A stretch of DNA of 64,000 bases from an uncultured Planctomycetota bacterium (GCA_900696525.1 CAADGL010000012.1:248001-312000); one strand, 5' to 3'. Counted from the first letter of the stretch, positions 17,848-28,111 are shown. Program-made: numbers and translations. The notes: generated by a model not told the origin, from the letters alone.

Positions 17848-19233
17848 CTACCGCGCCAGGCGCGCCTCGGCCGGCGGCACGATGACGTCCGGCAAGTTGT
17901 CCTGGCGGCCGGTGACCGGCGCGCGGCTGCGGCTCATGAGCCAGAGCACGCCGAGGGTGATGAGAATGTTGATCCCGAGCATCAGCCCGCCGGCCAGCAG
18001 GTTGGCGGTCCAGGGGGCCGCCGGGTCGATGCGCCACCCGAGGCCGGTGGCAATTCCCTGGACGACGACGATGACCATGCCGAGGGGGATCATGCCCTTC
18101 CACGCCAGGCGCATGAGCTGGTCGAAGCGGAAGCGCGGCAACGTCCAGCGCACGACCATGTAGAGGCCGATGAGCAGCAGGATTTTGCCCCAGAAGACAC
18201 TGAACTTGATGAGTCCGGCCCACCAGGTGTGGTTGTCGGCGAGCCAGGACGTAAACGGCAGCGGCGCCCATCCGCCGAGGAAAAGGGCCGTCACGAGCGC
18301 GCTGCCGATCACCATGTGCGAATACTCGGCGAGGAAGAACAGCGCGAACTTCATCGACGAATACTCGGTGTGATAGCCGGCGACCAGCTCCTGCTCGCAC
18401 TCGGCCAGGTCGAACGGCGCCCGGTTGGTCTCGGCGAAGCCGGCGATCAGCACGAGCAGGAACGCCAGCGGATGAACGAAGACGTTCCACACCCCGCTGG
18501 CCGCCTGCGACTCGACGATGCCTTCGAGCCGCACGCTGCCGGCGACGAGCAGGACCGCCAGCAGGCCCAGTCCGAGCGGAATCTCGTAGCTGAGCATCTG
18601 GGCGGTGGCGCGCATCGCGCCGTAGAAGGCGTACTTGTTGTTGCTGGCCCAGCCCGCCAGCACCACGCCGTAGACGCTCATCGCGCCGAAGGCCAGCAGG
18701 TAGAGCAGGCCGATGTCGAGACTGGCCATCTGGCCGACGACGGTGTAGGTCTCGCCGTCCGGCCCCGTCCACGGCCAGGTGATCTGGTCGAACCAGGGGA
18801 TGATCGCCACCCCGGCCAGCGAGATCACGAACGCCAGCGCCGGCGCCAGAATAAACACCGGCTTGTCGGCCTGCTTGGGCGTGTAGTCTTCCTTCAGCAG
18901 GAACTTGATGCCGTCCGCCACCGGCTGCAACAGCCCCCAGAAGCCGACGCGGTTCGGCCCCTTGCGATCCTGGATGAACGCCGACAGCTTCCGCTCCGCC
19001 AGGATGAACGCGGCGTCGAGGTGGATGACGATGAAGACCGCCAGCCCGCCGAGGATCAGGCTGAACCAGAACTGCGACTCCAGCAGCGGGCGAATCCAGG
19101 GCCACCCCAGCCACACGAGCGGAACGGGCGCGATCAGCAGCACGGCGCCCAGCGCGGCGATGACGCGCCAGTCGCGCAGCGTGCGCTCGATGAAAGCGGC
19201 GGCCGGGTCCGGACGTGGCACTTTCGGCGGCAT
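17848..19233 (-). CDS. nuoH: NADH-quinone oxidoreductase subunit H
   Basis: The 461-residue membrane subunit carries the NuoH signatures 'AERKLSAFIQDRKGPNRVGF' (quinone-pocket loop), 'GLLQPVADGIKFLLKED' and 'FAETNRAPFDLAE.EQELV'. It is clearly longer than the typical 320-350 residues because of a long N-terminus and a C-terminal extension. NuoH forms part of the quinone chamber of complex I at the membrane-arm heel. It follows nuoG by 128 bases in nuoE-F-G-H order. nuoI, which normally follows, is absent here; a glycosyltransferase takes its place. Confidence 0.96.
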   Translation of the reverse strand: MPPKVPRPDPAAAFIERTLRDWRVIAALGAVLLIAPVPLVWLGWPWIRPLLESQFWFSLILGGLAVFIVIHLDAAFILAERKLSAFIQDRKGPNRVGFWGLLQPVADGIKFLLKEDYTPKQADKPVFILAPALAFVISLAGVAIIPWFDQITWPWTGPDGETYTVVGQMASLDIGLLYLLAFGAMSVYGVVLAGWASNNKYAFYGAMRATAQMLSYEIPLGLGLLAVLLVAGSVRLEGIVESQAASGVWNVFVHPLAFLLVLIAGFAETNRAPFDLAECEQELVAGYHTEYSSMKFALFFLAEYSHMVIGSALVTALFLGGWAPLPFTSWLADNHTWWAGLIKFSVFWGKILLLIGLYMVVRWTLPRFRFDQLMRLAWKGMIPLGMVIVVVQGIATGLGWRIDPAAPWTANLLAGGLMLGINILITLGVLWLMSRSRAPVTGRQDNLPDVIVPPAEARLAR

Positions 19234-19361
19234 ATCACCCTCGCACAGCGGCTGGTTGCAGCGTCACCCTTGCATCGCGGCGGCTTGCTCGTCGCTGCCG
19301 CGCACGACGGCCGGCTCGCGCCGACGGCTCTGCCCGATCTCCGCGCATCCGCGCCTGCGCC

Positions 19362-20990
19362 TCAATGCGCGTATTCCGGCTCCTGGCGCGGCACGAACAC
19401 GCTCGCGAACTCCGGCATCGTCTCCGCCATCTTCTCTCGCGTCCGGCGCGAGCGGAACAGCCCCGGCTCGCCGCACAGCTCGTGGAAGAACTGCCCGTCG
19501 GACTTGACGCCCTCGAGCGGGACGATCGCCCGCTCGAACGGCTGCACCAGCCCGTCGCAGTTCATGAACGTCCCCTCGCGCTCCATCCAGCTCGCGCCAG
19601 GGATCACGATCGTCGCGGCCGCGCTGAGCGGCGACGCGAACAGGTCATGCACCACCAGGAACTCGACCTTCGCCAGCGGCTTCTGCATGTCGGGCGTCAC
19701 CCAGCTCTCCGGATAGCCCCCAACCACGTACGCCGCCGCGAACTTGCCCTCGCCCGCGGCTTTCAGGAAGTCGGCCAGCGCCAGGTTCGGCCCGCCGAGC
19801 GACTCCATGGCGCGCTCGACGCCGCGGCGGTTGGGGCACTTCTCCGCCCGGATGACAAACCCCTTGGCGAACGTGCGGTCCTGGCCGACGACGGGTACGT
19901 GTCCGAGGACGAGCGTCGCCTGTGGCGCGACGGAGCGGATGAACCGGCCCAGGAGCCAGGCTTCCTCGCAGCTCATCATCGGGCTGAGCACGGCCGCGAC
20001 TTTTGACCCGGGCGCTGGCGCCTGGGGCCCGGATGGGGCTCGTGCGGCCTGCTCGAAGCGGAAACGCAGGATGGCGGGCAGGTCCTCCCAGCGCACGGTC
20101 TCGGTCTCGCCGCCGCGCCGCTGCCGTGGGAGCGTCAGGCGCTCATGCTCGCGGCGGACGTAGGCGCGCCAGGCAAAGCGCTGCTCGTCGCTGATCCACC
20201 ACTGGTTCACCCGCTCGTTGAAGCGCGGGCGGCAGCGGTGGACGCCCTCGTCGTTGTGGTCGATCCAGATCGTCGCGCCGCTGCTGTCGGCCGGGCTGAC
20301 GCTGGGCGTGTGCCGCAGCATCCAGACGCGCTGCCGGAACAGGAAGCCCTTGTCGAGCAGCGCCCCCACGGGGCACAGATCGACGACGTTGCCTTGAAGC
20401 GGGTTGTCGAGCGGCACGCCGGGAAAAACGTCGATCTCGCAGCGATTGCCGCGATCGACCACGCGCAGCTCGCCCGCGCCGGCGATCTCGTCGCAGAATC
20501 GGACGCAGCGCGTGCAGAGCACGCAGCGATCCTGGTAAAGCAGCGTGTCGCTTCCGATGTTCTTCTTGGGGTTCTTGTGCTTGTCCTCGACCATGCGGCT
20601 GCTGGCGTGACCGAAGCGCTCGCTGTAGTCCTGGAGATAGCACTCGCCGGCCTTGTCGCAGACCGGGCAGTCGAGCGGATGGTTGACGAGGTAGTACTCC
20701 ATGACGTGCTGCTGGTTGCCCTGCACCGCGGGCGACTCGAAACGCACCTCCATGCCGTCCCGGACGGGCGTCTGACACGAGGGGAAGAGCCGCGGCGCCC
20801 ACTCCAGCTCCTTCGTCTGGGGGTTGGGCATCTTCATCTCCATCAGGCACAGCCGGCAACTCGCCACGATGCTCAGCCCGGGGTGATAGCAGTAGTGCGG
20901 CACCTCCAGGCCGGCTTCGAGCGCCGCCTGCAAGACCGGCACGCCCTCGCGGCAATCGACCTTCTTCCCGTCTATCGTGATCGTCGGCAT
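19362..20990 (-). CDS. nuoG: NADH-quinone oxidoreductase subunit G, short form
   Basis: The 542-residue protein has the N-terminal [2Fe-2S] ferredoxin domain ('PHYCYHP', 'SCRLCLM'), the His-Cys [4Fe-4S] site ('HPLDCPVCDKAGECYLQD') and a second 4Fe-4S cluster ('CVLCTRCVRFCDE', 'CPVGALL'). The C-terminal molybdopterin-oxidoreductase-like region is only about 320 residues, so it is shorter than the 680-900 residue NuoG of many bacteria. It carries electrons through the peripheral arm of complex I. nuoF lies 90 bases upstream and nuoH downstream on the same strand. Confidence 0.95.
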   Translation of the reverse strand: MPTITIDGKKVDCREGVPVLQAALEAGLEVPHYCYHPGLSIVASCRLCLMEMKMPNPQTKELEWAPRLFPSCQTPVRDGMEVRFESPAVQGNQQHVMEYYLVNHPLDCPVCDKAGECYLQDYSERFGHASSRMVEDKHKNPKKNIGSDTLLYQDRCVLCTRCVRFCDEIAGAGELRVVDRGNRCEIDVFPGVPLDNPLQGNVVDLCPVGALLDKGFLFRQRVWMLRHTPSVSPADSSGATIWIDHNDEGVHRCRPRFNERVNQWWISDEQRFAWRAYVRREHERLTLPRQRRGGETETVRWEDLPAILRFRFEQAARAPSGPQAPAPGSKVAAVLSPMMSCEEAWLLGRFIRSVAPQATLVLGHVPVVGQDRTFAKGFVIRAEKCPNRRGVERAMESLGGPNLALADFLKAAGEGKFAAAYVVGGYPESWVTPDMQKPLAKVEFLVVHDLFASPLSAAATIVIPGASWMEREGTFMNCDGLVQPFERAIVPLEGVKSDGQFFHELCGEPGLFRSRRTREKMAETMPEFASVFVPRQEPEYAH

Positions 20991-21080
20991 TCGGCCATCC
21001 CAATAGCGCCAGAATCCCCCGCCTGACGCATCTGTTCCGCATTCAACGCCAGCCGAGGACGCGCCTCACGTCACGCGAAC

Positions 21081-22538
21081 TCACGTCCCCGCCGCGTTGC
21101 TCCATTCGTGCTCGTACGACATCGATCCGCGCTCCGGCGCGACGGCCCGGCCCTGCACGATCGGCAGCTCGTACGCCGCCGGGTTCACGCGCCGGATGGC
21201 CTGCTCCACGGCGCCCGGCGCCTGGGCGTCGATGTGCCGCTCGAACTCCCTGCGGAAGCGCTGCACCAGCGTGCGGATCGGCCAGGCGGCGCCGTCGGGC
21301 AGGCCGCAGATGCTCAGCCCCGGCATCATGCCCATGTTGGTCGTGATCTCGGCCAGCAGGTCGAGATCATAGCGCCGTCCGGCGCCGGCGCGGATGCGCT
21401 GCGCGATCTTGTACATCCAGCCCGTGCCCTCGCGGCATTGCGTGCACTGGCCACAGGACTCGTGCGCGTAGAACCGCGCCACGTTCACCAGCACGTCGCG
21501 GATGTCGGTGTCCTCGCCGACCACCACCGCCGCCGCCGTCCCCAGCCCCAGCAGCCCGTACCGGCGCGTGTCGTCGAAGTCAAGCTTGCAGTCCAGCTCA
21601 TCGTAGTCCTGGGCCAGGTCGAGCTTGTCGGCGCTGGGGTTCTTCGGAAACAGGTCGCCGCGCAGAAAGCCCATGCTCAGCCCGCCGGGCGAGCAGGCCT
21701 TCACCTTCATTCCGTCGCGCATGCCGCCGCCGAAATCCGGCCCGTAGATCAGCTCGCGCGTGCTGATGCCCAGCGGCGCCTCGTAGCAGCCCGGACGCTT
21801 CACCGGGCCGCTGACGCAGTACATCTTCGTCCCGTGTGAGCCCTTCGGCCCCAGGGCGAGCCACCAGTCCACGCCCCGCGTCAGGATGTGCGGCAGGCAG
21901 GCCAGTGTCTCGACGTTGTTGACCACCGTTGGCTTGCGGAAGAGGCCCTCGACGGCCGGGAAGGGCGGCTTGATGCGCGGCCAGCCGCGCTTGCCCTCCA
22001 GGCTCTCGATCAGCCCCGTCTCCTCGCCGCAGACGTACGCCCCGGCGCCGCGGTGAATGTAGCACTCGATGTCGTATCCGCTGCCCAGCACGTTCCTGCC
22101 GAAATAGCCGGCGGCGTAGGCCTCGTCCACGGCCCTCTGCATGATGTGGAACTGCTCGGTGAACTCGCCACGCATGTAGATGTAGGCGATCGTCGTCCGC
22201 GTCGCGTATCCCGCGATCAGAATGCCCTCCAGCAGCATGTGCGGGTCCGATTCCATCAGCACGCGGTTGCAGAACGTCGGCGGCTCTGACTCATCCGCGT
22301 TGACGCAAAGGTAGGTCACGTCGCGGTTCGGCGGCAGGAACGACCACTTCACGCCCGCGGGGAAGCCCGCTCCGCCGCGGCCGCGCAGATTGGCCTTCTT
22401 GACCAGCTCGACGAGCTCGTCCGGCTTCATGGCCAGGGCCTTGCGGGCGCCCTCGTACCCGCCGGCGGCCTGGTAGGCCTTCAGCGACGTGCTGCCGGGC
22501 ACGCCGACGTTTCGCGTGAGTATCTTTTCGTATGGCAT
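21081..22538 (-). CDS. nuoF: NADH-quinone oxidoreductase subunit F
   Basis: The 485-residue protein binds NADH and FMN and is the entry point of complex I. It shows the FMN/NADH site 'LRGRGGAGFPAGVKW', 'CVNADESEPPT', 'GAGAYVCGEETGLIESLEGK' and the C-terminal 4Fe-4S motif 'ESCGQCTQCREGTGW'. It is slightly longer than average at its C-terminus. nuoE ends 12 bases upstream and nuoG follows, so the three form one transcription unit on the minus strand. Confidence 0.97.
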   Translation of the reverse strand: MPYEKILTRNVGVPGSTSLKAYQAAGGYEGARKALAMKPDELVELVKKANLRGRGGAGFPAGVKWSFLPPNRDVTYLCVNADESEPPTFCNRVLMESDPHMLLEGILIAGYATRTTIAYIYMRGEFTEQFHIMQRAVDEAYAAGYFGRNVLGSGYDIECYIHRGAGAYVCGEETGLIESLEGKRGWPRIKPPFPAVEGLFRKPTVVNNVETLACLPHILTRGVDWWLALGPKGSHGTKMYCVSGPVKRPGCYEAPLGISTRELIYGPDFGGGMRDGMKVKACSPGGLSMGFLRGDLFPKNPSADKLDLAQDYDELDCKLDFDDTRRYGLLGLGTAAAVVVGEDTDIRDVLVNVARFYAHESCGQCTQCREGTGWMYKIAQRIRAGAGRRYDLDLLAEITTNMGMMPGLSICGLPDGAAWPIRTLVQRFRREFERHIDAQAPGAVEQAIRRVNPAAYELPIVQGRAVAPERGSMSYEHEWSNAAGT

Positions 22539-22550
22539 AAGAGTCGGTTG

Positions 22551-23147
22551 TTACGGTGCGTCGAACAGGTCGCTCCGCGGGATATCGAGGCGATCGTTGT
22601 CCGCGTCGGCCAGGATACGCTCGAGGTCCTCCGGCCTGACGCACTTGTGCATCTTTTCGTTCACCATCAGGCACGGCGCGTGGTCGCACGCCGCCAGGCA
22701 CTCCTCGGTCATGAACGAGTATTCACCGTCCGGCGTCGTTTCGTGCTCGCCGATGCCGAGGCGCTGACGGATGGCGTCCTTCAGCTTGCCGGCGCCGAGC
22801 AGCTCACAACTGATCGAGCGGCAGAGCAGCAGCGTCTTGCGGCCCTTCGGGTGCGTCCAGAAGTGCGTGTAGAACGTGACGACGTCCATCACCTTCGACG
22901 GGGGGATCTCCAGCAGCTCCGCGAGCTCCTTCATGGCGCGAAGCGAGACGTAGCCGAGCGCGTCCTGGGCGATGTGCAGCGCCGGCAGCACGGCCGCCTG
23001 TTTCGTCGGATACCGCGAAAAAAACGCGCGGATCTTCTCTTTCACGGCTTCGCTGAGGCCGGGGCCGAGTTGCTCTTCCGGGACGCGCGTTCGATCTACC
23101 GCCTGCCAGCTCACGATGCCTCCGCCGAACCCCGACCGGCCGGCCAC
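22551..23147 (-). CDS. nuoE: NADH-quinone oxidoreductase subunit E
   Basis: The 198-residue protein belongs to the 24-kDa thioredoxin-like [2Fe-2S] family. The four ligand cysteines are visible in 'LLLCRSISC' and 'EECLAACDHAP'. A helical N-terminal part with 'RYPTKQAAVLPALHIAQDALG' is typical. It pairs with NuoF at the NADH end of complex I. The listed start is GTG at 23147; GTG at 23114 is also possible and would remove a weak N-terminal stretch. It is the first gene of the nuoE-F-G-H run, with a TATAAT about 80 bases upstream. Confidence 0.95.
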   Translation of the reverse strand: MAGRSGFGGGIVSWQAVDRTRVPEEQLGPGLSEAVKEKIRAFFSRYPTKQAAVLPALHIAQDALGYVSLRAMKELAELLEIPPSKVMDVVTFYTHFWTHPKGRKTLLLCRSISCELLGAGKLKDAIRQRLGIGEHETTPDGEYSFMTEECLAACDHAPCLMVNEKMHKCVRPEDLERILADADNDRLDIPRSDLFDAP

Positions 23148-23229
23148 AGGCCGCCGAGCTGACGCGCTCGCCCGCCTTGCGCCAATCTACGCGCGGAAAG
23201 CCGCGCCCACGCTCCGTTCAGGATCGGCG

Positions 23230-23257
23230 ATTATAGCCGGAACGGCCCGCGCGCGAA
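23230..23257 (-). promoter_or_regulatory. Candidate nuo operon promoter
   Basis: A perfect minus-strand TATAAT (23230-23235) lies about 83 bases before the nuoE GTG. Only a poor -35 (TTCGCG, 16-base spacer) precedes it. The context GGCTATAATCG resembles those at 48133 and 50136. Confidence 0.5.
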
Positions 23258-23312
23258 GCCGCCGGCGGAGCGCACACGCGGGGCGCCCGCTGGGCGATGG
23301 CCCCGCCGTCGG

Positions 23313-23711
23313 TTAGGAGTCGGTCAGGACTTCCGCGGCTGGCACGCCCAGCGCCAAGGCCAGTTGCGAGAGCTGGAAGGGCTTCTCGATCCAGCAGCCC
23401 GCCGTGCGTTCCGGGTGAATCTCGCCGTCGGAAATGACCATGTGGACGATGAGGACGCCCGCATTGCGAGCCCTTGCCTTTCTCTCAAGTCTTGCACCGG
23501 CCCGCTCCGTCAGGTCCTCCGCCAACACGAGGGCGTCGAATCGCTCGGCTTCGAGGATTCGCAGGGCCTGCGTGACCGAGTGCGCCACCCGGACATCAAA
23601 CCACGGCCGCAGGTAGCTCCTCACCGACCACTCCGTCAGGGCGTCGGGCGAGACGATCAGCAGCCGGGCTCGTTGCCGTGTTTGCGGGCTGACGGTGCGC
23701 TGCGGAACCAT
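23313..23711 (-). CDS. Degenerate single-domain receiver protein
   Basis: The product has 132 residues. From about residue 15, 'RLLIVSPDAL', 'ALRILEAERFDALVLAEDL' and 'WIEKPFQLSQLALAL' follow the response-regulator receiver pattern. Key residues are changed: the first acidic pair is Ser-Pro, the expected phospho-acceptor Asp falls on Ala in 'LVLAED', and the Thr/Ser switch is missing. The Lys-Pro-Phe at the end is kept. It is therefore probably a pseudo-receiver and not a classical phosphoryl acceptor. The ATG at 23711 was chosen; a longer reading adds low-quality sequence. It is divergent from the globin kinase, and a candidate sigma54 promoter precedes it. Confidence 0.68.
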   Translation of the reverse strand: MVPQRTVSPQTRQRARLLIVSPDALTEWSVRSYLRPWFDVRVAHSVTQALRILEAERFDALVLAEDLTERAGARLERKARARNAGVLIVHMVISDGEIHPERTAGCWIEKPFQLSQLALALGVPAAEVLTDS

Positions 23712-23764
23712 CGGGCTTGCATCCGGTCGAGGGGCTCGGGTTACGCTTTCTCCCAAACGCGGGT

Positions 23765-23780
23765 GGCACATCGCGTTCCA
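23765..23780 (-). promoter_or_regulatory. Candidate sigma54 promoter
   Basis: The minus-strand sequence TGGAACGCGATGTGCC fits the sigma54 consensus TGGCACG-N4-TTGC with two mismatches and correct GG/GC spacing. Transcription would start near 23754, about 43 bases before the pseudo-receiver ATG. The neighbouring gene pair encodes a sigma54 activator and its kinase. Confidence 0.45.
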
Positions 23781-23831
23781 GCCCGAGACGCAGCGGGGGA
23801 GCGCGCAACCGCCGGTTCTCACGGCGCGGGA

Positions 23832-23847
23832 TGCGCCGAAAGGCGCA
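23832..23847. promoter_or_regulatory. Dyad symmetry, possible activator site
   Basis: TGCGCC and GGCGCA flank a GAAA centre. The dyad lies about 80-95 bases upstream of the start predicted from the sigma54-like element, where NtrC-type activators usually bind, and it resembles the NtrC site TGCACC-N5-GGTGCA. GC-rich dyads also occur by chance. Confidence 0.35.
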
Positions 23848-23898
23848 GCGCCGGCCCGCCGTGCGCGGATTACTCCCCAGTCCCGGCCCGGGCGACCC

Positions 23899-23927
23899 CT
23901 GACGGGATTAATCTCGACCGCTAGTAT
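23899..23927 (+). promoter_or_regulatory. Candidate promoter of the kinase-regulator operon
   Basis: CTGACG (23899-23904) and TAGTAT (23922-23927) are 17 bases apart. The predicted start coincides with the kinase ATG at 23935, so the mRNA may be leaderless. Both hexamers are only 4 of 6 matches. Confidence 0.35.
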
Positions 23928-23934
23928 CCGGAGC

Positions 23935-25136
23935 ATGCCGGCGGCTCGCGCCCAGGAAATCGCGGACTACGTCAGCTTCTGCCCGCTCGACCAGGCGCGC
24001 GTCGCCGCGCTGCGCCCACACGTTGAGCCGCACTTCGGTCGAGTGGTGGATCGCTTCTACGACGAGATTCTGAAACGGCCGGCCGTCCGGGCCGCGCTCG
24101 GGGACAGTCCAGAAGTTGTGGTGCGCCTGAAGACCAGCCTCCGCGAGTGGCTGAGAACGTTTTTTACCGGACCATACGACGAGGATTATTGGTGTCGTCG
24201 TCGCCTCATCGGCGAAGTCCACGTCCGCGTCGGCGTGGAGCCGCGATACACGCTCGCGGCGTTGGAGGTCGTGCGCCAGGAGATCGAACGGGCGGTGATC
24301 GCGTCGGGGTTTCCGGAACCAACCGAGCACCTGTCTTCGGTCTGCAAGCTGTTGGCGCTTGAGGCGGCGGTGATGCTGGATTCGTACAGCGAGGCCTACA
24401 GTGACCAGGTCCGGCAACTCGAGCGCAGCGCGGTGCAGGAGCGCCTGACGCAATCGGAGCACCTGGCGCGGATCGGGCGGCTGGCGGCGTCGTTGGCGCA
24501 CGAGATCAAGAACCCGCTGGCCGGCATCAGCGGGGCGATCCAGGTGATCCGTGACGCCCTGCGGCCCGACGATCCTCACCGCCCGGTACTGGTCGAGATT
24601 CTGAGGCAGATCAACCGACTGGATGGGACCGTGAAGGACCTGCTGGTCTATGCTCGGCCGAAAACGCCGCGAATCGAGGTCTGCGAGCCCGAGCGCATCA
24701 TCGAGCGCGTGCGGGCCGTGCTGCTGCGCGAGCCCGACTTTCAGCGCATCCGCCTTGAGCACGTGGCCGTCGGGCCCCCGTTCACGTTTCGCGCCGACGA
24801 GGACCAGATGGAGCAGCTCCTGCTGAACCTGCTGCTGAATGCGGCGCACGCGTCGCCGGACGGCCGGGCGGTGCGGCTGGTGACGAGCCTGAGCGAGCGG
24901 GAGGTCCGGCTGGTGGTTGAAGACCAGGGTCACGGGATGGATGAGCCGACGCGGCAGCGGGCGTTCGAGCCGTTTTTCACGACCAAGGCGCGCGGGACGG
25001 GACTCGGGCTGTCGATCTGCCAGCGGATCGTGGAGTCTCACGGCGGGACGATCGCGATCCAGAGCCAGCGGGACCGGGGGACGACGGTGACGGTTCGCCT
25101 GCCGCGGCACGGGCCGGAGGAAGTGGAGACGGGCCA

Positions 25137-25140
<4 letters not shown>
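23935..25140 (+). CDS. Globin-coupled sensor histidine kinase
   Basis: The product has 401 residues and no membrane helix. Residues about 1-160 form a protoglobin-type sensor: 'FGRVVDRFYDEILKRP', a helix ending 'YDEDYWCRRRLIGEVH', and His96 as the likely proximal heme ligand in 'GEVHVRVGVEPRY'. The kinase core follows: 'SLAHEIKNPLAG' with phospho-acceptor His189, N box 'LLNLLLNAAHAS', G1 'VEDQGHGM', F box 'FEPFFTTK' and G2 'GTGLGLSIC'. The layout is like NtrB with a globin in place of PAS. Binding of oxygen, NO or CO is established for the globin family; the ligand here is unknown. The regulator gene overlaps the stop by four bases (ATGA). Confidence 0.9.
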
Positions 25141-26510
<1,370 letters not shown>

Positions 26511-26527
26511 CGGCCTGCCGCGGAGAC

Positions 26528-26605
26528 GGGGCCCGGCGGGTCCAGGGAGCGGGTGGATCGCGCCGCTCCGAATGCGGCGCGCTGCTTCTGAATCCCGCGG
26601 GCCCC
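26528..26605. repeat. Nested inverted repeats between regulator and adaptor genes
   Basis: A perfect hairpin GCGCCGC/GCGGCGC (26560-26580, seven-base loop) is enclosed by a longer imperfect repeat, GGGGCCCGGCGGG at 26528-26540 against CCCGCGGGCCCC at 26594-26605. There is no T tract, so it is not a standard terminator, but it could separate transcription of the regulator from the transport genes. Confidence 0.4.
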
Positions 26606-26742
26606 GGCAATACCCCGCAACCAAAAGCGAATAAGATGAGACGGCGGCCGGGCTCGCGGCGCCCGGCTGGTGCCGGCGCGGACGCCGCTGGGGCTCTCCT
26701 CGGTTGTGCCGCGCTCGGTCTGGCGCGTGCAGAGGTGCGTCG

Positions 26743-28110
26743 ATGACGAAGCTGCTGGCGGTGCTGTTGGTGCTCATGGCGATTGTCGCGGGCTGGCTGT
26801 ACGTCCGCACCATGCGCGTGACGCCGGAGTGGCAGAAACCGAAGATCGGCAAGGTCGATCGGGGGAGCATCCGGGTTCCGATCACGGCGTCGGGGCTGGT
26901 GCGGCCGCTGAAGGAGATCGGGGTCAAGAGCAAGGCATCGGGCGAAGTGATCCGCATTCCGGTCGTGGAGGGCGACGCCGTGAAGGTGGGCGACGTGCTG
27001 CTGGAGTTGAAGCGTGACGACGAGCAGCGCAGCGTGGACCGGGCCCGTGCGGCCCATGACCGGGTGAAGGCCGGGCTGGAGTTGGCGCGGGTGCAGGTCG
27101 AGCAGGCCCGCCAGAGCGTGGAGATCGCCAACGCGCGCGTCGACGAGCTGGAGGCCCAGTTGTACGTGACTCAAGCGGATCTCGACGAGCTGAAGCGCAT
27201 GAGCGCCACGGCCGCCAGCGAGCAGGACATCCGCAACGGCGAGGCGCGGCTGCGGGTCAACCAGGCACAGGTGCAGGCCGCCAAGGCCCAGGCCGTGAAC
27301 AGTCAGAACGGCATCAAGGAGGCCGAGGCGAACGTGCGCATCGCGGAGGCGAACCTGGCCCAGGCGCAGAAGGAGCTGGAGGACGCGGAGGAGCGGCTGC
27401 GCGAGACGACCATCACCTCCAAGCACGATGCCATCGTCACCGACGTCCTGGTGACCGAGGGCATGCTCGTGCAGTCGGGCACCGGGGGCTTCACCGGCGG
27501 CACGCTGCTGATGACGCTGGCCGACCTGTCGCAGCTCAAGGTCATCGCCCGCGTCAACGAGGCCGACTACGGCGCCATCGTCGACATCTCGCCCATCGAC
27601 GCACTGCCCATGGTCGAGAAGCTGCGCGAGGCCGCCGCGCGCAACGCCGAGCAGATGGCCAAGCGCAGCGGCGAAGTCCGCATCACGGTCGACGCCTTCC
27701 GCGACGAGGTCTTCACCGGCCGGATCATGCGCGTCGAGCCCCAGGGCCAGCTCAACGTCGGCGCCGCGATCATCCAGTTCGACGTCCACGTCGAGATCGA
27801 CGACGAGAAACGCTACCTGCTGCCCCTGGGCACCCAGACGCAGGTCGAGTTCACCGTGCAGAGCGCCCAGGACGTCTTGCGCGTCCCCGCCGAGTCCGTC
27901 AAGACCTGGCAGGACCAGAAGGGCATCTGGCTCAAGGTCGCCCCCGACAGCGGCTCGTCCGACGCCTGGGGAAAGCGATTCGTCCCCTGCCGCTTCGGCA
28001 TCAGCGACGGCGAGTACACCGAGGTCATCGAGACGATCGGCGGCACGCCGCTGTTGCCTGGCGACGAGGTCTACACCAAGCCGCCTCTCAGCGATCAGGA
28101 ACGGCGTTAA
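26743..28110 (+). CDS. HlyD/MacA-type periplasmic adaptor protein
   Basis: The 455-residue protein has one N-terminal membrane helix (about residues 3-19) and the adaptor layout. A first barrel-sandwich half ('GLVRPLKEIGVKSKASGEV', 'VVEGDAVKVGDVLLEL') is followed by a long coiled coil of about 120 residues rich in Gln, Ala and Glu. The second half ('ITSKHDAIVTDVLVTEGMLV') and a beta-barrel region come next. Such adaptors bridge an inner-membrane pump to an outer-membrane channel. The ATG at 26743 places the helix at the very start. The ABC ATPase gene begins two bases after its stop, so they are co-transcribed. No outer-membrane TolC-like gene is nearby. Confidence 0.88.
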   Translation: MTKLLAVLLVLMAIVAGWLYVRTMRVTPEWQKPKIGKVDRGSIRVPITASGLVRPLKEIGVKSKASGEVIRIPVVEGDAVKVGDVLLELKRDDEQRSVDRARAAHDRVKAGLELARVQVEQARQSVEIANARVDELEAQLYVTQADLDELKRMSATAASEQDIRNGEARLRVNQAQVQAAKAQAVNSQNGIKEAEANVRIAEANLAQAQKELEDAEERLRETTITSKHDAIVTDVLVTEGMLVQSGTGGFTGGTLLMTLADLSQLKVIARVNEADYGAIVDISPIDALPMVEKLREAAARNAEQMAKRSGEVRITVDAFRDEVFTGRIMRVEPQGQLNVGAAIIQFDVHVEIDDEKRYLLPLGTQTQVEFTVQSAQDVLRVPAESVKTWQDQKGIWLKVAPDSGSSDAWGKRFVPCRFGISDGEYTEVIETIGGTPLLPGDEVYTKPPLSDQERR

Positions 28111-28111
28111 C

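Noticed and set aside
16322..19114. Long minus-strand open frame of more than 900 codons across the glycosyltransferase and nuoH genes
   Set aside because: It is out of frame with two clearly conserved genes, has an Arg/Ala-rich composition typical of GC-rich shadow frames, and shows no family motif.
26600..26742. Sigma54 promoter for the adaptor-ABC genes
   Set aside because: TGGCGC near 26720 has GC in the wrong spacing (GG where GC is required).
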